The notes under the pieces: generated by a model
Seen by the model: only the letters and a program-made list of their open reading frames with translations
Databases searched by the model: none
Told to the model about the DNA's origin: nothing
DNA from: Clostridiales bacterium
GTDB lineage: Bacteria; Bacillota; Clostridia; Caldicoprobacterales; UBA3941
Direction of reading: 5' to 3'
NCBI GenBank assembly: GCA_012518395.1
Contig: JAAYSJ010000022.1
Span: forward strand, 1 to 48,815
DNA: 48,815 bases
Part shown: positions 1-7,111 of the stretch, one piece after another
Position numbering within the stretch: the first letter of the stretch is position 1
Layout of the letters: every line of letters begins with the position of its first letter
Program-made: the position numbers and the translations under genes

Positions 1-19
1 AATAAAGGGCTAAAAGAAG

Positions 20-108
20 AATGATTAAGGGGACGGAATGATTAAGGGGACGGGTACGTTGATCATTTGATCAATGTACCCGTCCCCATTGTTCACACCC
101 ATTGTTCA
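20..108. repeat. REP/MITE-like element: tandem repeats flanking a near-perfect long hairpin
   Basis: The unit AATGATTAAGGGGACGG occurs twice in tandem (20-36 and 37-53). The second copy runs into a hairpin whose arms are 46-65 and 68-87, separated by TT. All 20 positions can pair, with one G-T wobble. On the right, CCCATTGTTCA is repeated at 85-95 and 98-108. The complement of the last TCA is the stop codon of the minus-strand serine hydrolase, so the element touches the coding end. A degraded relative lies at 1307-1349. This structure resembles REP/MITE repeats mobilised by REP-associated Y1 transposases, but no transposase is in the window. The hairpin could also end transcription of the neighbouring gene. 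Confidence 0.7.
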
Positions 109-1239
109 AAGTCTTAGCATTTCATAAGTTAAATCTCTGATAGATGTGGGGACAACACCGCGTGTTACCTCGCACTCAAGGACATGTTGCGCATAGAAGA
201 TTGAAAGGGAATTTTCTACATCTATCAAGGCATATGCACCAGCTGCGCCGCCCCAACCAAACTCGCCCAAGGGGCTTCTGGCCCCTGAAATTTCCTTATC
301 AATCAGCGTTCTAACACCCAGGCCATAGCCATAGCCTATCTGTTCATGTAGGGCAAAGTCGTCTCTGGAGACTCCTTTTAGCTGATCAGTGCGCATTTCA
401 TTGATGGATTCCATTGACAAGATCCTATTTCCTATATGGCCAACCCCCCTATTTGCTAAGGCGTCCAAGAATAGAATATAGTCATCAACAGTGGAAATAA
501 GTCCGGCGCCACCGCTTTCATAATTGTCTGAGAGAACATATACATTAGCGCGTTTCGTGGGGACAATAGCCAAGGTATCCACATTACAAATAAACTGGTC
601 AGACATATTTGCTTTGAGTTCCGGAGTCAATTTAAAGCCGGTATTTGTCATGCCCAGAGGCTGGAATATATGCTCGTCCAAATACTCGCCAAAGTTCTGG
701 CCGGAAACTACTTCTATTATGGCACCCAATACATCATGGCTAAGGCTATATTCGTAATGAGTCCCTGGTTCAAAATCCAAAGGCTCGTAGGAAAGGGCTT
801 CTATAATTTGTCTGGTAGATGCCTTGCCCCGAGTACTCTTAACCACATTTTTGATAGAAGGGGGAGCAAGGTTATAATTAAGGCCGCTCTGCATAGTCAA
901 TAAGTGTCTTATAGTCATGGTATTTTTTGCAGGCCGTATAGCCGAACCCTGCCGTACATTCATCTTTTCATATTCAGGAAGATATTTATGTACAGGATCA
1001 TCCAAGGCAATACTTCCTTTATCTACAAGCTGCATAAGGGCTGTACAGGTTATGATCTTTGTGGCGGAATAAAGCCAATAGGTGGTATCTTTTGTCAGGG
1101 GTCTGGTTTCGTTATTATCTGCATAACCGGTAATATGGCGGAAGACTTCCTTATGGTCTTTGTATACTACGCAATCACACCCGGGTATGCCCTTATCCCT
1201 TAGGGAATCAAGAAACTCTGTAAGCTTTGAACTGTCCAC
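106..1239 (-). CDS. Serine hydrolase, class C beta-lactamase-like fold
   Basis: The 377-residue protein belongs to the penicillin-binding-protein/class C beta-lactamase-like serine hydrolases (Pfam Beta-lactamase), which include D,D-peptidases, esterases and 6-aminohexanoate-type hydrolases. The nucleophile motif SxxK is seen as SATK near residues 58-61. A tyrosine motif EYSLS follows near 163-167, and a GGAAG segment near the C-terminus stands where the KTG/HxG strand motif is expected. No signal peptide is visible, so a cytoplasmic esterase or amidase is at least as likely as a wall enzyme. Translation starts at GTG, preceded by GGAAGGTGA at good spacing. The gene stands alone between two REP-like repeats, and its stop codon lies inside the left one. 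The natural substrate cannot be told from the sequence. Confidence 0.85.
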   Translation of the reverse strand: MDSSKLTEFLDSLRDKGIPGCDCVVYKDHKEVFRHITGYADNNETRPLTKDTTYWLYSATKIITCTALMQLVDKGSIALDDPVHKYLPEYEKMNVRQGSAIRPAKNTMTIRHLLTMQSGLNYNLAPPSIKNVVKSTRGKASTRQIIEALSYEPLDFEPGTHYEYSLSHDVLGAIIEVVSGQNFGEYLDEHIFQPLGMTNTGFKLTPELKANMSDQFICNVDTLAIVPTKRANVYVLSDNYESGGAGLISTVDDYILFLDALANRGVGHIGNRILSMESINEMRTDQLKGVSRDDFALHEQIGYGYGLGVRTLIDKEISGARSPLGEFGWGGAAGAYALIDVENSLSIFYAQHVLECEVTRGVVPTSIRDLTYEMLRL

Positions 1240-1306
1240 TGAATATCACCTTCCATTGTTAATATAAATATAGTTTATAACAATATTTATTAAATGGGAA
1301 TAGGGG

Positions 1307-1349
1307 AAAATGATTAAGGGACCCGTCCCCACTGACGTCCCCACTGCCC
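1307..1349. repeat. Degenerate second copy of the REP/MITE-like repeat
   Basis: The segment contains AATGATTAAGGGACCCGTCCCC, then two GTCCCCACTG-type units. It matches the core of the element at 20-108 (AATGATTAAGGGGACGG and its CGTCCCC arm). The long stem is lost and only GGGAC-CC-GTCCC can pair. It lies between the start of the serine hydrolase and the next gene, so the two related repeats bracket the hydrolase. No function is implied beyond the repeat relationship. Confidence 0.55.
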
Positions 1350-1416
1350 AATTAGCGGCTTTTGTGGTATATTCATATTGAACTAAAAATTTAAGGGATG
1401 GAGGCATAGAGAATAT

Positions 1417-1917
1417 ATGATTAAAGAATATAAGGATTATAGACCTTCAGTACATGAGGATAGCTATATTACAGAAAATGTTTCTATAATTGGTAAAGTA
1501 ACACTAAAAAGGAACGCAAATATATGGTATGGGGCCGTACTCCGGGGGGATTGTAACTATATCACCATCGGTGAGGATACAAATATACAGGACAATTGTG
1601 TTGTCCATGTGACGGATGATTATCCCGCAATTATCGGGAACTCAGTCACTGTAGGCCATAGTGCCATAATCCATGCCTGCACCATAGGTGATAATGTGTT
1701 GGTAGGTATGGGGGCAATAGTGCTGGATGGGGCAGAGATAGGGGACAATGTAATAATTGCCGCAGGAGCGTTGGTGCCTCCGGGCAAGAAAATACCCTCA
1801 AACACCCTGGTAATGGGTTCACCGGCAAAGTTTGCGCGGGAACTGACCCCGGAAGACATAACTGCCATAAAAGATTCTGCTGATTATTATATCAGACTGG
1901 CAAAGGATAGCGTGTAA
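1417..1917 (+). CDS. Gamma-carbonic-anhydrase-like hexapeptide-repeat protein (YrdA/PaaY family)
   Basis: The 166-residue protein is made almost entirely of left-handed beta-helix hexapeptide repeats, for example IGDNV and LVGMGAIV, and has the normal length for the family. The gamma-carbonic-anhydrase metal ligands are recognisable: one histidine in CVVHVTDD and two spaced five apart in GHSAIIH. Such proteins form trimers with a metal between subunits. Many Firmicutes members have weak or unproven carbonic anhydrase activity, so the reaction is uncertain. The start ATG follows a GGAGG-type site (GATGGAGG) about a dozen bases upstream. The gene is monocistronic and ends at an intrinsic terminator. 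Confidence 0.85.
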   Translation: MIKEYKDYRPSVHEDSYITENVSIIGKVTLKRNANIWYGAVLRGDCNYITIGEDTNIQDNCVVHVTDDYPAIIGNSVTVGHSAIIHACTIGDNVLVGMGAIVLDGAEIGDNVIIAAGALVPPGKKIPSNTLVMGSPAKFARELTPEDITAIKDSADYYIRLAKDSV

Positions 1918-1945
1918 AAGAGCAACCGTTTAAGGTTGCTCTTTT
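1916..1945 (+). terminator. Intrinsic terminator, probably bidirectional
   Basis: A 12-bp perfect stem AAAAGAGCAACC/GGTTGCTCTTTT with a 6-base loop overlaps the stop codon of the hexapeptide gene and ends in a T-run. The A-run on the 5' side makes it usable in both directions, which suits the convergent wall hydrolase that ends at 1988. Confidence 0.85.
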
Positions 1946-1987
1946 AGGTGGTTGTGCTTTATTGGAAACTTATATTGTCTTTGGCTA

Positions 1988-3400
1988 TTAGTAGAAAATT
2001 CTTCTGGCTGTTATTAGGCGTTTGCCATAGGAATCCAAGTTGCTGATCTTTACCCCGTCTTTCCTATTGGAAGCATGGATGAACTGACCGCCGCCGATAT
2101 AAAGCCCTACATGTCCGGAAAAGCAAAGTATATCTCCGGCTTTCAGTTCACTGCGGGATACAGCCTTACCGACAGAACGCTGTGAAGCAGAACTATGGGG
2201 GAGGCTTACTCCGAAATGACCGTATACATACTTGGTAAAGCCGGAGCAATCAAAGGTATTAGGGCCCGAGGTCCCAAAAACATATCTATAACCATTGAAC
2301 CTCTTGGCATATGCCACTACATCACTGCCCGAACCGCTTGCCCTACTAGTCGAAGTGTTTGAGGATCCGCCGGAAGAACCAGAGCTTTTTGGTTTGGTAG
2401 ATGTCTTAGGCTTGGGAGCCGGCTTTGGTCTGGGAGGGGCCTTGGTTCCATTGGCCACTATATGCTTTACAGGCTCCTTGGAAACCTTTTCCTCTGTTAT
2501 TTCCCGGGAAACCTCTTGTCCATCTTCCTTGGTTACTAATGCAGTAATATCTTTTCGGCCTTTTTCACCTTGTTGTACTACCTTTGTATTTCCCCTTAAG
2601 AGGCTGCTATCTTGTCTGGTTTCGGATTCAAAGGGAATTTCTTCGGAATAATGGATTTTTTCTGTAGTGATAACGGAAAGGAGCCTTTCCTGCCGACCAA
2701 TCTTAATAACCTGACCGGGATGGATTATATCGCTGGTCAGATCCGGGTTGGAGAGCATAAGATCGGATTCTTCCAAACCGTTTTCATGGGCGATTACCCA
2801 TAGGTTGTCCCCCTCTTGGACTTCATAATCCTTAAGCTCTTCTCTGCCATGTAAAATTATCCTCAGGGCTTCCTCGGGGCTGACGATATCCTTTACGGAA
2901 ACTATATCTTCTGTAAAATCAATATCCTGCTTAAAGGTGATAGCTTCAAGTTGTCCGCCTTCTTCATTTGGATCGGGGATATATGGAGCCTTGATATCAT
3001 CAATTAATTTTTGCCCGTCTTCCATGGTCTTCACATTAAGTATCTTGGTACCGTCGATATTTACGGAGTAGGCATGCACCCTGATGTCAATGGCATTCCC
3101 AATAGCTTTGGCCAACGTTTTTTCATCAGTTAGTTCTGTGGAGCCGGGTTTAGCCTCCTTAAAGTGTATTCTGGAATCTATGAATACCTCTTCATCAAAG
3201 CCTGCCTTTTGCGCCTTTTCTACACTGTCGTAGATCTGCAACGCCCTTGCAGGAAATTTGATGACTCCCACCTGCAGGTCGTTGATGTGCATTGTGTACA
3301 GTGAGGAAGAACTCCCCTCATAAGCCATAGCCGGGACTGTCATGGAGACCAGTAGTAAAAACAATAAAGCTGCACACAATAGACTCTTAAATTTTCTCAT
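1988..3400 (-). CDS. Secreted cell-wall hydrolase: LysM, G5 and NlpC/P60 endopeptidase
   Basis: The 470-residue protein starts with a Sec signal peptide (MRKFKSLLCAALLFLLLVSM, cleavage after AMA near residue 26). A region of about 160 residues of unknown role follows, then a LysM domain (about 192-235, EVQEGDNLWVIA...) for peptidoglycan binding and a G5-type region (about 240-320). A Pro/Lys/Ser-rich linker leads to a C-terminal NlpC/P60 cysteine peptidase (about 360-470). The catalytic triad is visible: Cys in FDCSGF (about 385), His in SGHVGLY (about 430) and His in QFIHAS (about 442). Such enzymes cut stem peptides of peptidoglycan. The ORF track begins 15 codons earlier, but MRKFK is preceded by GGAGGTTAGC, so I start at 3400. 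Confidence 0.9.
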   Translation of the reverse strand: MRKFKSLLCAALLFLLLVSMTVPAMAYEGSSSSLYTMHINDLQVGVIKFPARALQIYDSVEKAQKAGFDEEVFIDSRIHFKEAKPGSTELTDEKTLAKAIGNAIDIRVHAYSVNIDGTKILNVKTMEDGQKLIDDIKAPYIPDPNEEGGQLEAITFKQDIDFTEDIVSVKDIVSPEEALRIILHGREELKDYEVQEGDNLWVIAHENGLEESDLMLSNPDLTSDIIHPGQVIKIGRQERLLSVITTEKIHYSEEIPFESETRQDSSLLRGNTKVVQQGEKGRKDITALVTKEDGQEVSREITEEKVSKEPVKHIVANGTKAPPRPKPAPKPKTSTKPKSSGSSGGSSNTSTSRASGSGSDVVAYAKRFNGYRYVFGTSGPNTFDCSGFTKYVYGHFGVSLPHSSASQRSVGKAVSRSELKAGDILCFSGHVGLYIGGGQFIHASNRKDGVKISNLDSYGKRLITARRIFY

Positions 3401-3767
3401 GCTAACCTCCGTTGAAGCAGTCTTTCTGTTACAGTTCTGTTTCAAGTTCTTACAGAATTGTTACGTCAATGATATATATTCTACATAAATTATAGAACTC
3501 CTCCTTATTTTTTGCAATACCTAAAATAATTTTAAACTTAATTGTTTCTCTATAAAAGGATTTTATTCATGTCTAACCTGAACGTGGTTAACTCTGGCAA
3601 TATGAACATCCCAAATTTAAAGTGTCCATAAAGCCTGCTATATTCAACAAATTGGCTCTAAAAACATATTATAATTCTGTATAGCAGTGTTATTGCCTTT
3701 TGTATTTGGAGTTGATATAATGATACTTGTATGCGAAAATATTGTCGGTTTAGGGGGATGAAAAACG
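3401..3767. other. Intergenic region between divergent wall hydrolase and pyrophosphatase genes
   Basis: This AT-rich 367-base stretch holds no convincing gene. It separates two divergent transcription units. The pyrophosphatase promoter is listed separately. I did not find a convincing -35/-10 pair for the minus-strand wall hydrolase, although TATAAT on the minus strand near 3490 is a possible -10. Confidence 0.6.
3693..3721 (+). promoter_or_regulatory. Sigma-A promoter of hppA
   Basis: The -35 TTGCCT (3693-3698) and a perfect -10 TATAAT (3716-3721) are separated by 17 bases. A TGn extended -10 precedes the -10. The gene start at 3768 gives a short leader of about 40 bases. Confidence 0.65.
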
Positions 3768-5957
3768 ATGGTTTGGGTAATGATCTATCTTGTGGGCTTA
3801 GGTTCTATTTTTTCTTTGATCTTTGCCTACTACAATTTTCAAAAGGGTACTAAAATGGAACATGGCACACCTGTGATGCGGGATATCGCAGATGCCATAA
3901 GGGAAGGTGCAGATGCATTTCTAAAAAGGGAATTCTCCCTCAGTATTCCTATTATTATCGGAATTGCCATATTATTTACTATAATTTTTACGCCCTGGGC
4001 AGGGATCGCTTTTCTTATCGGCGCGGCCATGAGCGCATTTGCCGGCCTGGTGGGTATGAAGGCTGCAGTAATTTACAATGAGCGTGTAGCCAATGAAGCC
4101 CGCCTTGGTGTAGAAAGGGGAGACCCATCCACCTTGGGAAAGGCATTGAACATAGCTTTTCGGGGTGGTTCGGTAATGGGATTGTCCGTCGGCGGATTTG
4201 CCATGTTTGGGCTTCTGCTGATCTACTTAATAGTTGGTATGTTATTAGGGTATGCAAACCCTGAAAATATCGTGGAGATGACCAGCTGGGCGGGTCTTAA
4301 GTTTGTTCTCTTCCCCCAGGTGCTGGCAAGTTATTCTCTGGGTTGCTCCTCTATCGCAGTCTTTAACCGTCTTGGGGGCGGTATCTACACAAAGGGCGCA
4401 GATATGGGGGCGGATCTGGTAGGTAAGACTGAATTAGGACTTCCTGAAGACGACCCAAGAAACCCCGCTGTTATAGCCGACTGTGTTGGAGATAACGTAG
4501 GTGATGTAAACGGTAACGGTTCGGATCTTTTAGAGAGCACCATCGGTGCGGTAGTAGCATCGGCTGTTTTGCCGACTGCAATTCATACCACCGCTATTAA
4601 TGCTTCCATACCTATAAGCACGGAGCTTGTTGTTCGCATGATGCAGTACCCAATGTCCTTTTTAGGCGTGGGTCTTTTGGCCTGCATCTTGGGCGTTGCA
4701 TATGTATTGGTAAGGAAACCAAGTAATAAACTGAGCAGGGAACTTAATATTTCCCTATGGAGTTCTGCGGCGATCATTGCAGTTGTTACATTAGTACTCA
4801 GCTACTATTATTTTGGCGGTCAGGACTTTACAGGGGTGGAATTCAAGTTTGGTTGGATATCCCCTTGGTTAAGTGCCATGACGGGGGTAATTGCCGGTAT
4901 TGCTCTTGGTATGTTGGCGGAACGCTACACCAGCGAACAATATAAAGAGACACAGAACGTTGCAGATTTGGCTAAAGAAGGGCCAGCCCTGGTTATCATA
5001 GGCGGAACCAGTACCGGTTGGAGAAGCTGTTTACCAGCCTGTATCACCCTGGGCGGTGCCGTTATTCTTTCAAGTTATTTTTCAGGTCTATATGGCTCGG
5101 CTATCTCAGCCGTAGGCATGCTTTCCTTCGTTGTAGCTACAGTTACAGTAGATACCTACGGGCCAATATCCGATAACGCCGGTGGTATTGCGGAGATGTC
5201 CCAGTTGGATAAGAAGGTTCGAGATATTACAGACAGTTTGGATTCTCAGGGGAATACTACCGCCGCTATCGGTAAAGGCTTTGCTATCGGCTCCGGTGTT
5301 CTTGCAGCCCTTAGTATGATGATGTCCTTTGCTAACGTAGGGGAAGGCAGCGGTGAAATAAATATACTAAACTACTTGGCCTTAGGCGGAGCCTTTATGG
5401 GAGTAGGCCTTATGCATTGGCTCTCTGGGGTCATGCTAAACTCTGTATGTAAAAATGCCGGGGAGATGGTAGACGAGGTTCGCAGGCAGATGCGGGAAGA
5501 TCCTCGTATCCTGGCAGGCGAAGTGAAACCGGATTCCAATCGCTGTATCGATATTTGCACCCGAAGTGCTATTGCGGAGATGAAAAAGCCTGTTTTGGCT
5601 TCTCTTTTAGCTCCAATCATAGGTGGCTTTATTTTCGGACCATTGTTCGTAGGCGGTTTTCTATTAGGGACCATATTGGACGCCGTAGCCATGGCTACCG
5701 CAACAGCAAACAGCGGCGGTACATGGGATAATGCCAAGAAATATATCAAGTCCCTACAGGCTGAGCTGATAGAAGAGTTTGGTGAGGATGGCTATAACGA
5801 GATCCATAATGCCAGTATCATAGGGGACACGGTAGGTGACGGTTACAAAGACGTTGTAGGCCCAAACCAAGACATTATGATCAAAATGATGGCTACTATA
5901 TCTGTTATCATGCTACCGGTAATGAATGCTTTTAACCTAATTTCCTATTTGAAATAA
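3768..5957 (+). CDS. hppA: Membrane-bound ion-translocating pyrophosphatase, K+-dependent type
   Basis: The 729-residue, many-helix membrane protein hydrolyses cytoplasmic pyrophosphate and pumps H+ and/or Na+. Family signatures are clear: YTKGADMGADLVGKTE, PEDDPRNPAVIADCVGDNVGD, and a C-terminal GDTVGD. The segment GNTTAAIGKGFAIG has Ala where K+-independent enzymes have Lys (GNTTKA), so K+ dependence is predicted; all known Na+-pumping members are in that class. The DNVGDV segment continues as NGNGSDLLES instead of the usual AGMG/AGLG-ADL, and the last motif reads DGYKDVVGPNQD instead of DPxKDTxGPS. The enzyme is therefore a divergent member, although the acidic pyrophosphate/Mg ligands are kept. 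Start ATG follows TAGGGGGATG. The gene is a single unit with its own promoter and terminator. The ion pumped is not decidable here. Confidence 0.95.
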   Translation: MVWVMIYLVGLGSIFSLIFAYYNFQKGTKMEHGTPVMRDIADAIREGADAFLKREFSLSIPIIIGIAILFTIIFTPWAGIAFLIGAAMSAFAGLVGMKAAVIYNERVANEARLGVERGDPSTLGKALNIAFRGGSVMGLSVGGFAMFGLLLIYLIVGMLLGYANPENIVEMTSWAGLKFVLFPQVLASYSLGCSSIAVFNRLGGGIYTKGADMGADLVGKTELGLPEDDPRNPAVIADCVGDNVGDVNGNGSDLLESTIGAVVASAVLPTAIHTTAINASIPISTELVVRMMQYPMSFLGVGLLACILGVAYVLVRKPSNKLSRELNISLWSSAAIIAVVTLVLSYYYFGGQDFTGVEFKFGWISPWLSAMTGVIAGIALGMLAERYTSEQYKETQNVADLAKEGPALVIIGGTSTGWRSCLPACITLGGAVILSSYFSGLYGSAISAVGMLSFVVATVTVDTYGPISDNAGGIAEMSQLDKKVRDITDSLDSQGNTTAAIGKGFAIGSGVLAALSMMMSFANVGEGSGEINILNYLALGGAFMGVGLMHWLSGVMLNSVCKNAGEMVDEVRRQMREDPRILAGEVKPDSNRCIDICTRSAIAEMKKPVLASLLAPIIGGFIFGPLFVGGFLLGTILDAVAMATATANSGGTWDNAKKYIKSLQAELIEEFGEDGYNEIHNASIIGDTVGDGYKDVVGPNQDIMIKMMATISVIMLPVMNAFNLISYLK

Positions 5958-6008
5958 GCAGGTGTTCATCTTAGAGAATGAGAATAGAATAAAAAACAAA
6001 AATAAATG

Positions 6009-6040
6009 AAAGCCGGGAATAGATTCTGTCCCCGGCTTTT
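6009..6040 (+). terminator. Intrinsic terminator of hppA
   Basis: A 9-bp stem AAAGCCGGG/CCCGGCTTT with a 13-base loop, ending in TTTT, lies about 50 bases after the hppA stop codon. Confidence 0.8.
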
Positions 6041-6148
6041 GATTAAACATTTTTGAAATATAAAAAGATGTAGTCTAAATATATATTTGATGGTAGAATA
6101 AAAATGGTACAAGTATTTACTTATGCATTAACCCTAATTTTGAAATCC

Positions 6149-6177
6149 TTGACAAGGAAGACTTTGACCATTATAAT
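6149..6177 (+). promoter_or_regulatory. Consensus sigma-A promoter of the thiT transcript
   Basis: TTGACA (6149-6154) and TATAAT (6172-6177) are both perfect matches and are spaced by exactly 17 bases. Transcription would start near 6184, about 20 bases before the TPP aptamer. Confidence 0.85.
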
Positions 6178-6204
6178 CAAGTTAACAACTGAATAGTAAC
6201 ATAT

Positions 6205-6286
6205 GCGCTAGGGGGGCTTAATCGCTGAGATGGTGGCTTTCACCGACCCTTGGAACCTGTTGGGTAATTCCAACGCAGGAAAGCGC
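6205..6286 (+). promoter_or_regulatory. TPP (thiamine pyrophosphate) riboswitch aptamer
   Basis: The THI-box features are present in order. A closing helix P1 is formed by GCGCT (6205-6209) and AGCGC (6282-6286). The conserved CTGAGA pyrimidine-sensor loop lies near 6225. The variable P3 arm (GGTGGCTTTCACC) follows, then ACCCTTGGAACCTGTTGGGTAATTCCAACGCAGGAAAG, which matches the pyrophosphate-sensor half with its CCUG and CGCAGGGAAG-type core. The aptamer sits between a consensus promoter and thiT, as expected for a thiamine-repressed importer. Confidence 0.93.
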
Positions 6287-6338
6287 GTAATGTATAGGAC
6301 ACATTATGCGCAAGCTGTAGAAGGCTTGCTTTTCTTAT
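6283..6338 (+). terminator. Riboswitch expression platform: mutually exclusive antiterminator and terminator
   Basis: The terminator is GCAAGC (6312-6317) paired with GCTTGC (6326-6331), followed by TTTTCTT. An alternative hairpin pairs GCGCGTAATGT (6283-6293) with ACATTATGCGC (6303-6313), 11 pairs with one wobble. It uses the 3' strand of aptamer helix P1 and the first two bases of the terminator stem. With TPP bound, P1 forms, the antiterminator cannot, and transcription stops. Without TPP the antiterminator wins and thiT is read. The pairings are visible; the switching is inferred. Confidence 0.85.
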
Positions 6339-6386
6339 TCCAAACCCCCTGAAGTAGCAGATTCTTAATTGAAAGGGGGTGTTTTT

Positions 6387-7034
6387 GTGCAGATAATGGA
6401 TTATTTGAAATCCGTAGTTGCCAAATTTGCAGAGTTGAAGCCTGTTACAATTATTATCCTGGCAGCGCTGGTTCTGACGTTTATTGTTTTTCTACTCCTG
6501 TCAAAAAGGGAGCCCAGAAAATACAATACGAAAATGATAGTGTACGCAGGGCTTTCTATCGCCATATCATTTGTGCTGTCCTATCTCAGGATTTATCGTT
6601 GGCCTCAGGGCGGGTCTATAACCCCCGCCAGTATGCTGCCCTTGTTTGTCTTTGCTTACTTTTTTGGAGCCAGGGCAGGGATAGTGGCAGGGGCGGCCTA
6701 TGGGTTACTCCACCTTGTTCAAGGGGCTTATATCGTACATTGGGCTCAGCTTTTACTTGATTATATTTTGGCATATGCAGCCTTAGGTGTTGCAGGGTAT
6801 TTTAAGGACAATATTTATAAGGGCATAGGAGTAGGCGGATTTCTAAGATTCTTCTTTTCCTTTCTCTCCGGTGTGATATTCTTTGGTGAATTTGCACCTG
6901 AGGGTATGAACGTAGTTGTGTATTCAATACTTGTAAACCTTCTCATCATAGGAACAGAAACTATAATATGCTTGTTGGTGGCTCTTATCCCTCAAGTAAA
7001 AACCATGCTCAAAACCCTAAAGAATCAGATATAG
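6387..7034 (+). CDS. thiT: Thiamine-specific ECF transporter S component
   Basis: ThiT binds thiamine and delivers it with a shared ECF ATPase/T module, which is not in this window. The roughly 215-residue protein has about six hydrophobic helices, the normal size. The stretch YLRIYRWPQGGSITPASM and the later HWAQLLLDYILAYAALG are characteristic of the ThiT thiamine pocket. The ORF track starts at a TTG that overlaps the ribosome binding site AAAGGGGGTG; the GTG at 6387 is correctly spaced after it and is preferred (ATG at 6396 is the alternative). Regulation by the TPP riboswitch just upstream confirms the assignment. The gene is followed by its own terminator. Confidence 0.93.
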   Translation: MQIMDYLKSVVAKFAELKPVTIIILAALVLTFIVFLLLSKREPRKYNTKMIVYAGLSIAISFVLSYLRIYRWPQGGSITPASMLPLFVFAYFFGARAGIVAGAAYGLLHLVQGAYIVHWAQLLLDYILAYAALGVAGYFKDNIYKGIGVGGFLRFFFSFLSGVIFFGEFAPEGMNVVVYSILVNLLIIGTETIICLLVALIPQVKTMLKTLKNQI

Positions 7035-7045
7035 GGGACAATAAA

Positions 7046-7075
7046 ACAGGGTCCATAGTCGGACCCTGTCTTTTT
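7046..7075 (+). terminator. Intrinsic terminator of thiT
   Basis: A 9-bp stem ACAGGGTCC/GGACCCTGT with the loop ATAGTC and a CTTTTT tail lies just after the thiT stop codon and before the convergent GLUG-protein gene. Confidence 0.85.
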
Positions 7076-7111
7076 AAGGTTCCTTGCAAGCTCGGGATGA
7101 CCATTTTAGAC

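Noticed and set aside
2295-2651. 118-residue plus-strand ORF opposite the wall hydrolase
   Set aside because: It mirrors the Pro/Lys/Ser linker and G5 region of the real gene and has no RBS.
5372-5749. 125-residue minus-strand ORF
   Set aside because: It is a shadow of the pyrophosphatase gene; its Pro/Ala/Met-rich composition is typical of reversed membrane-protein codons.
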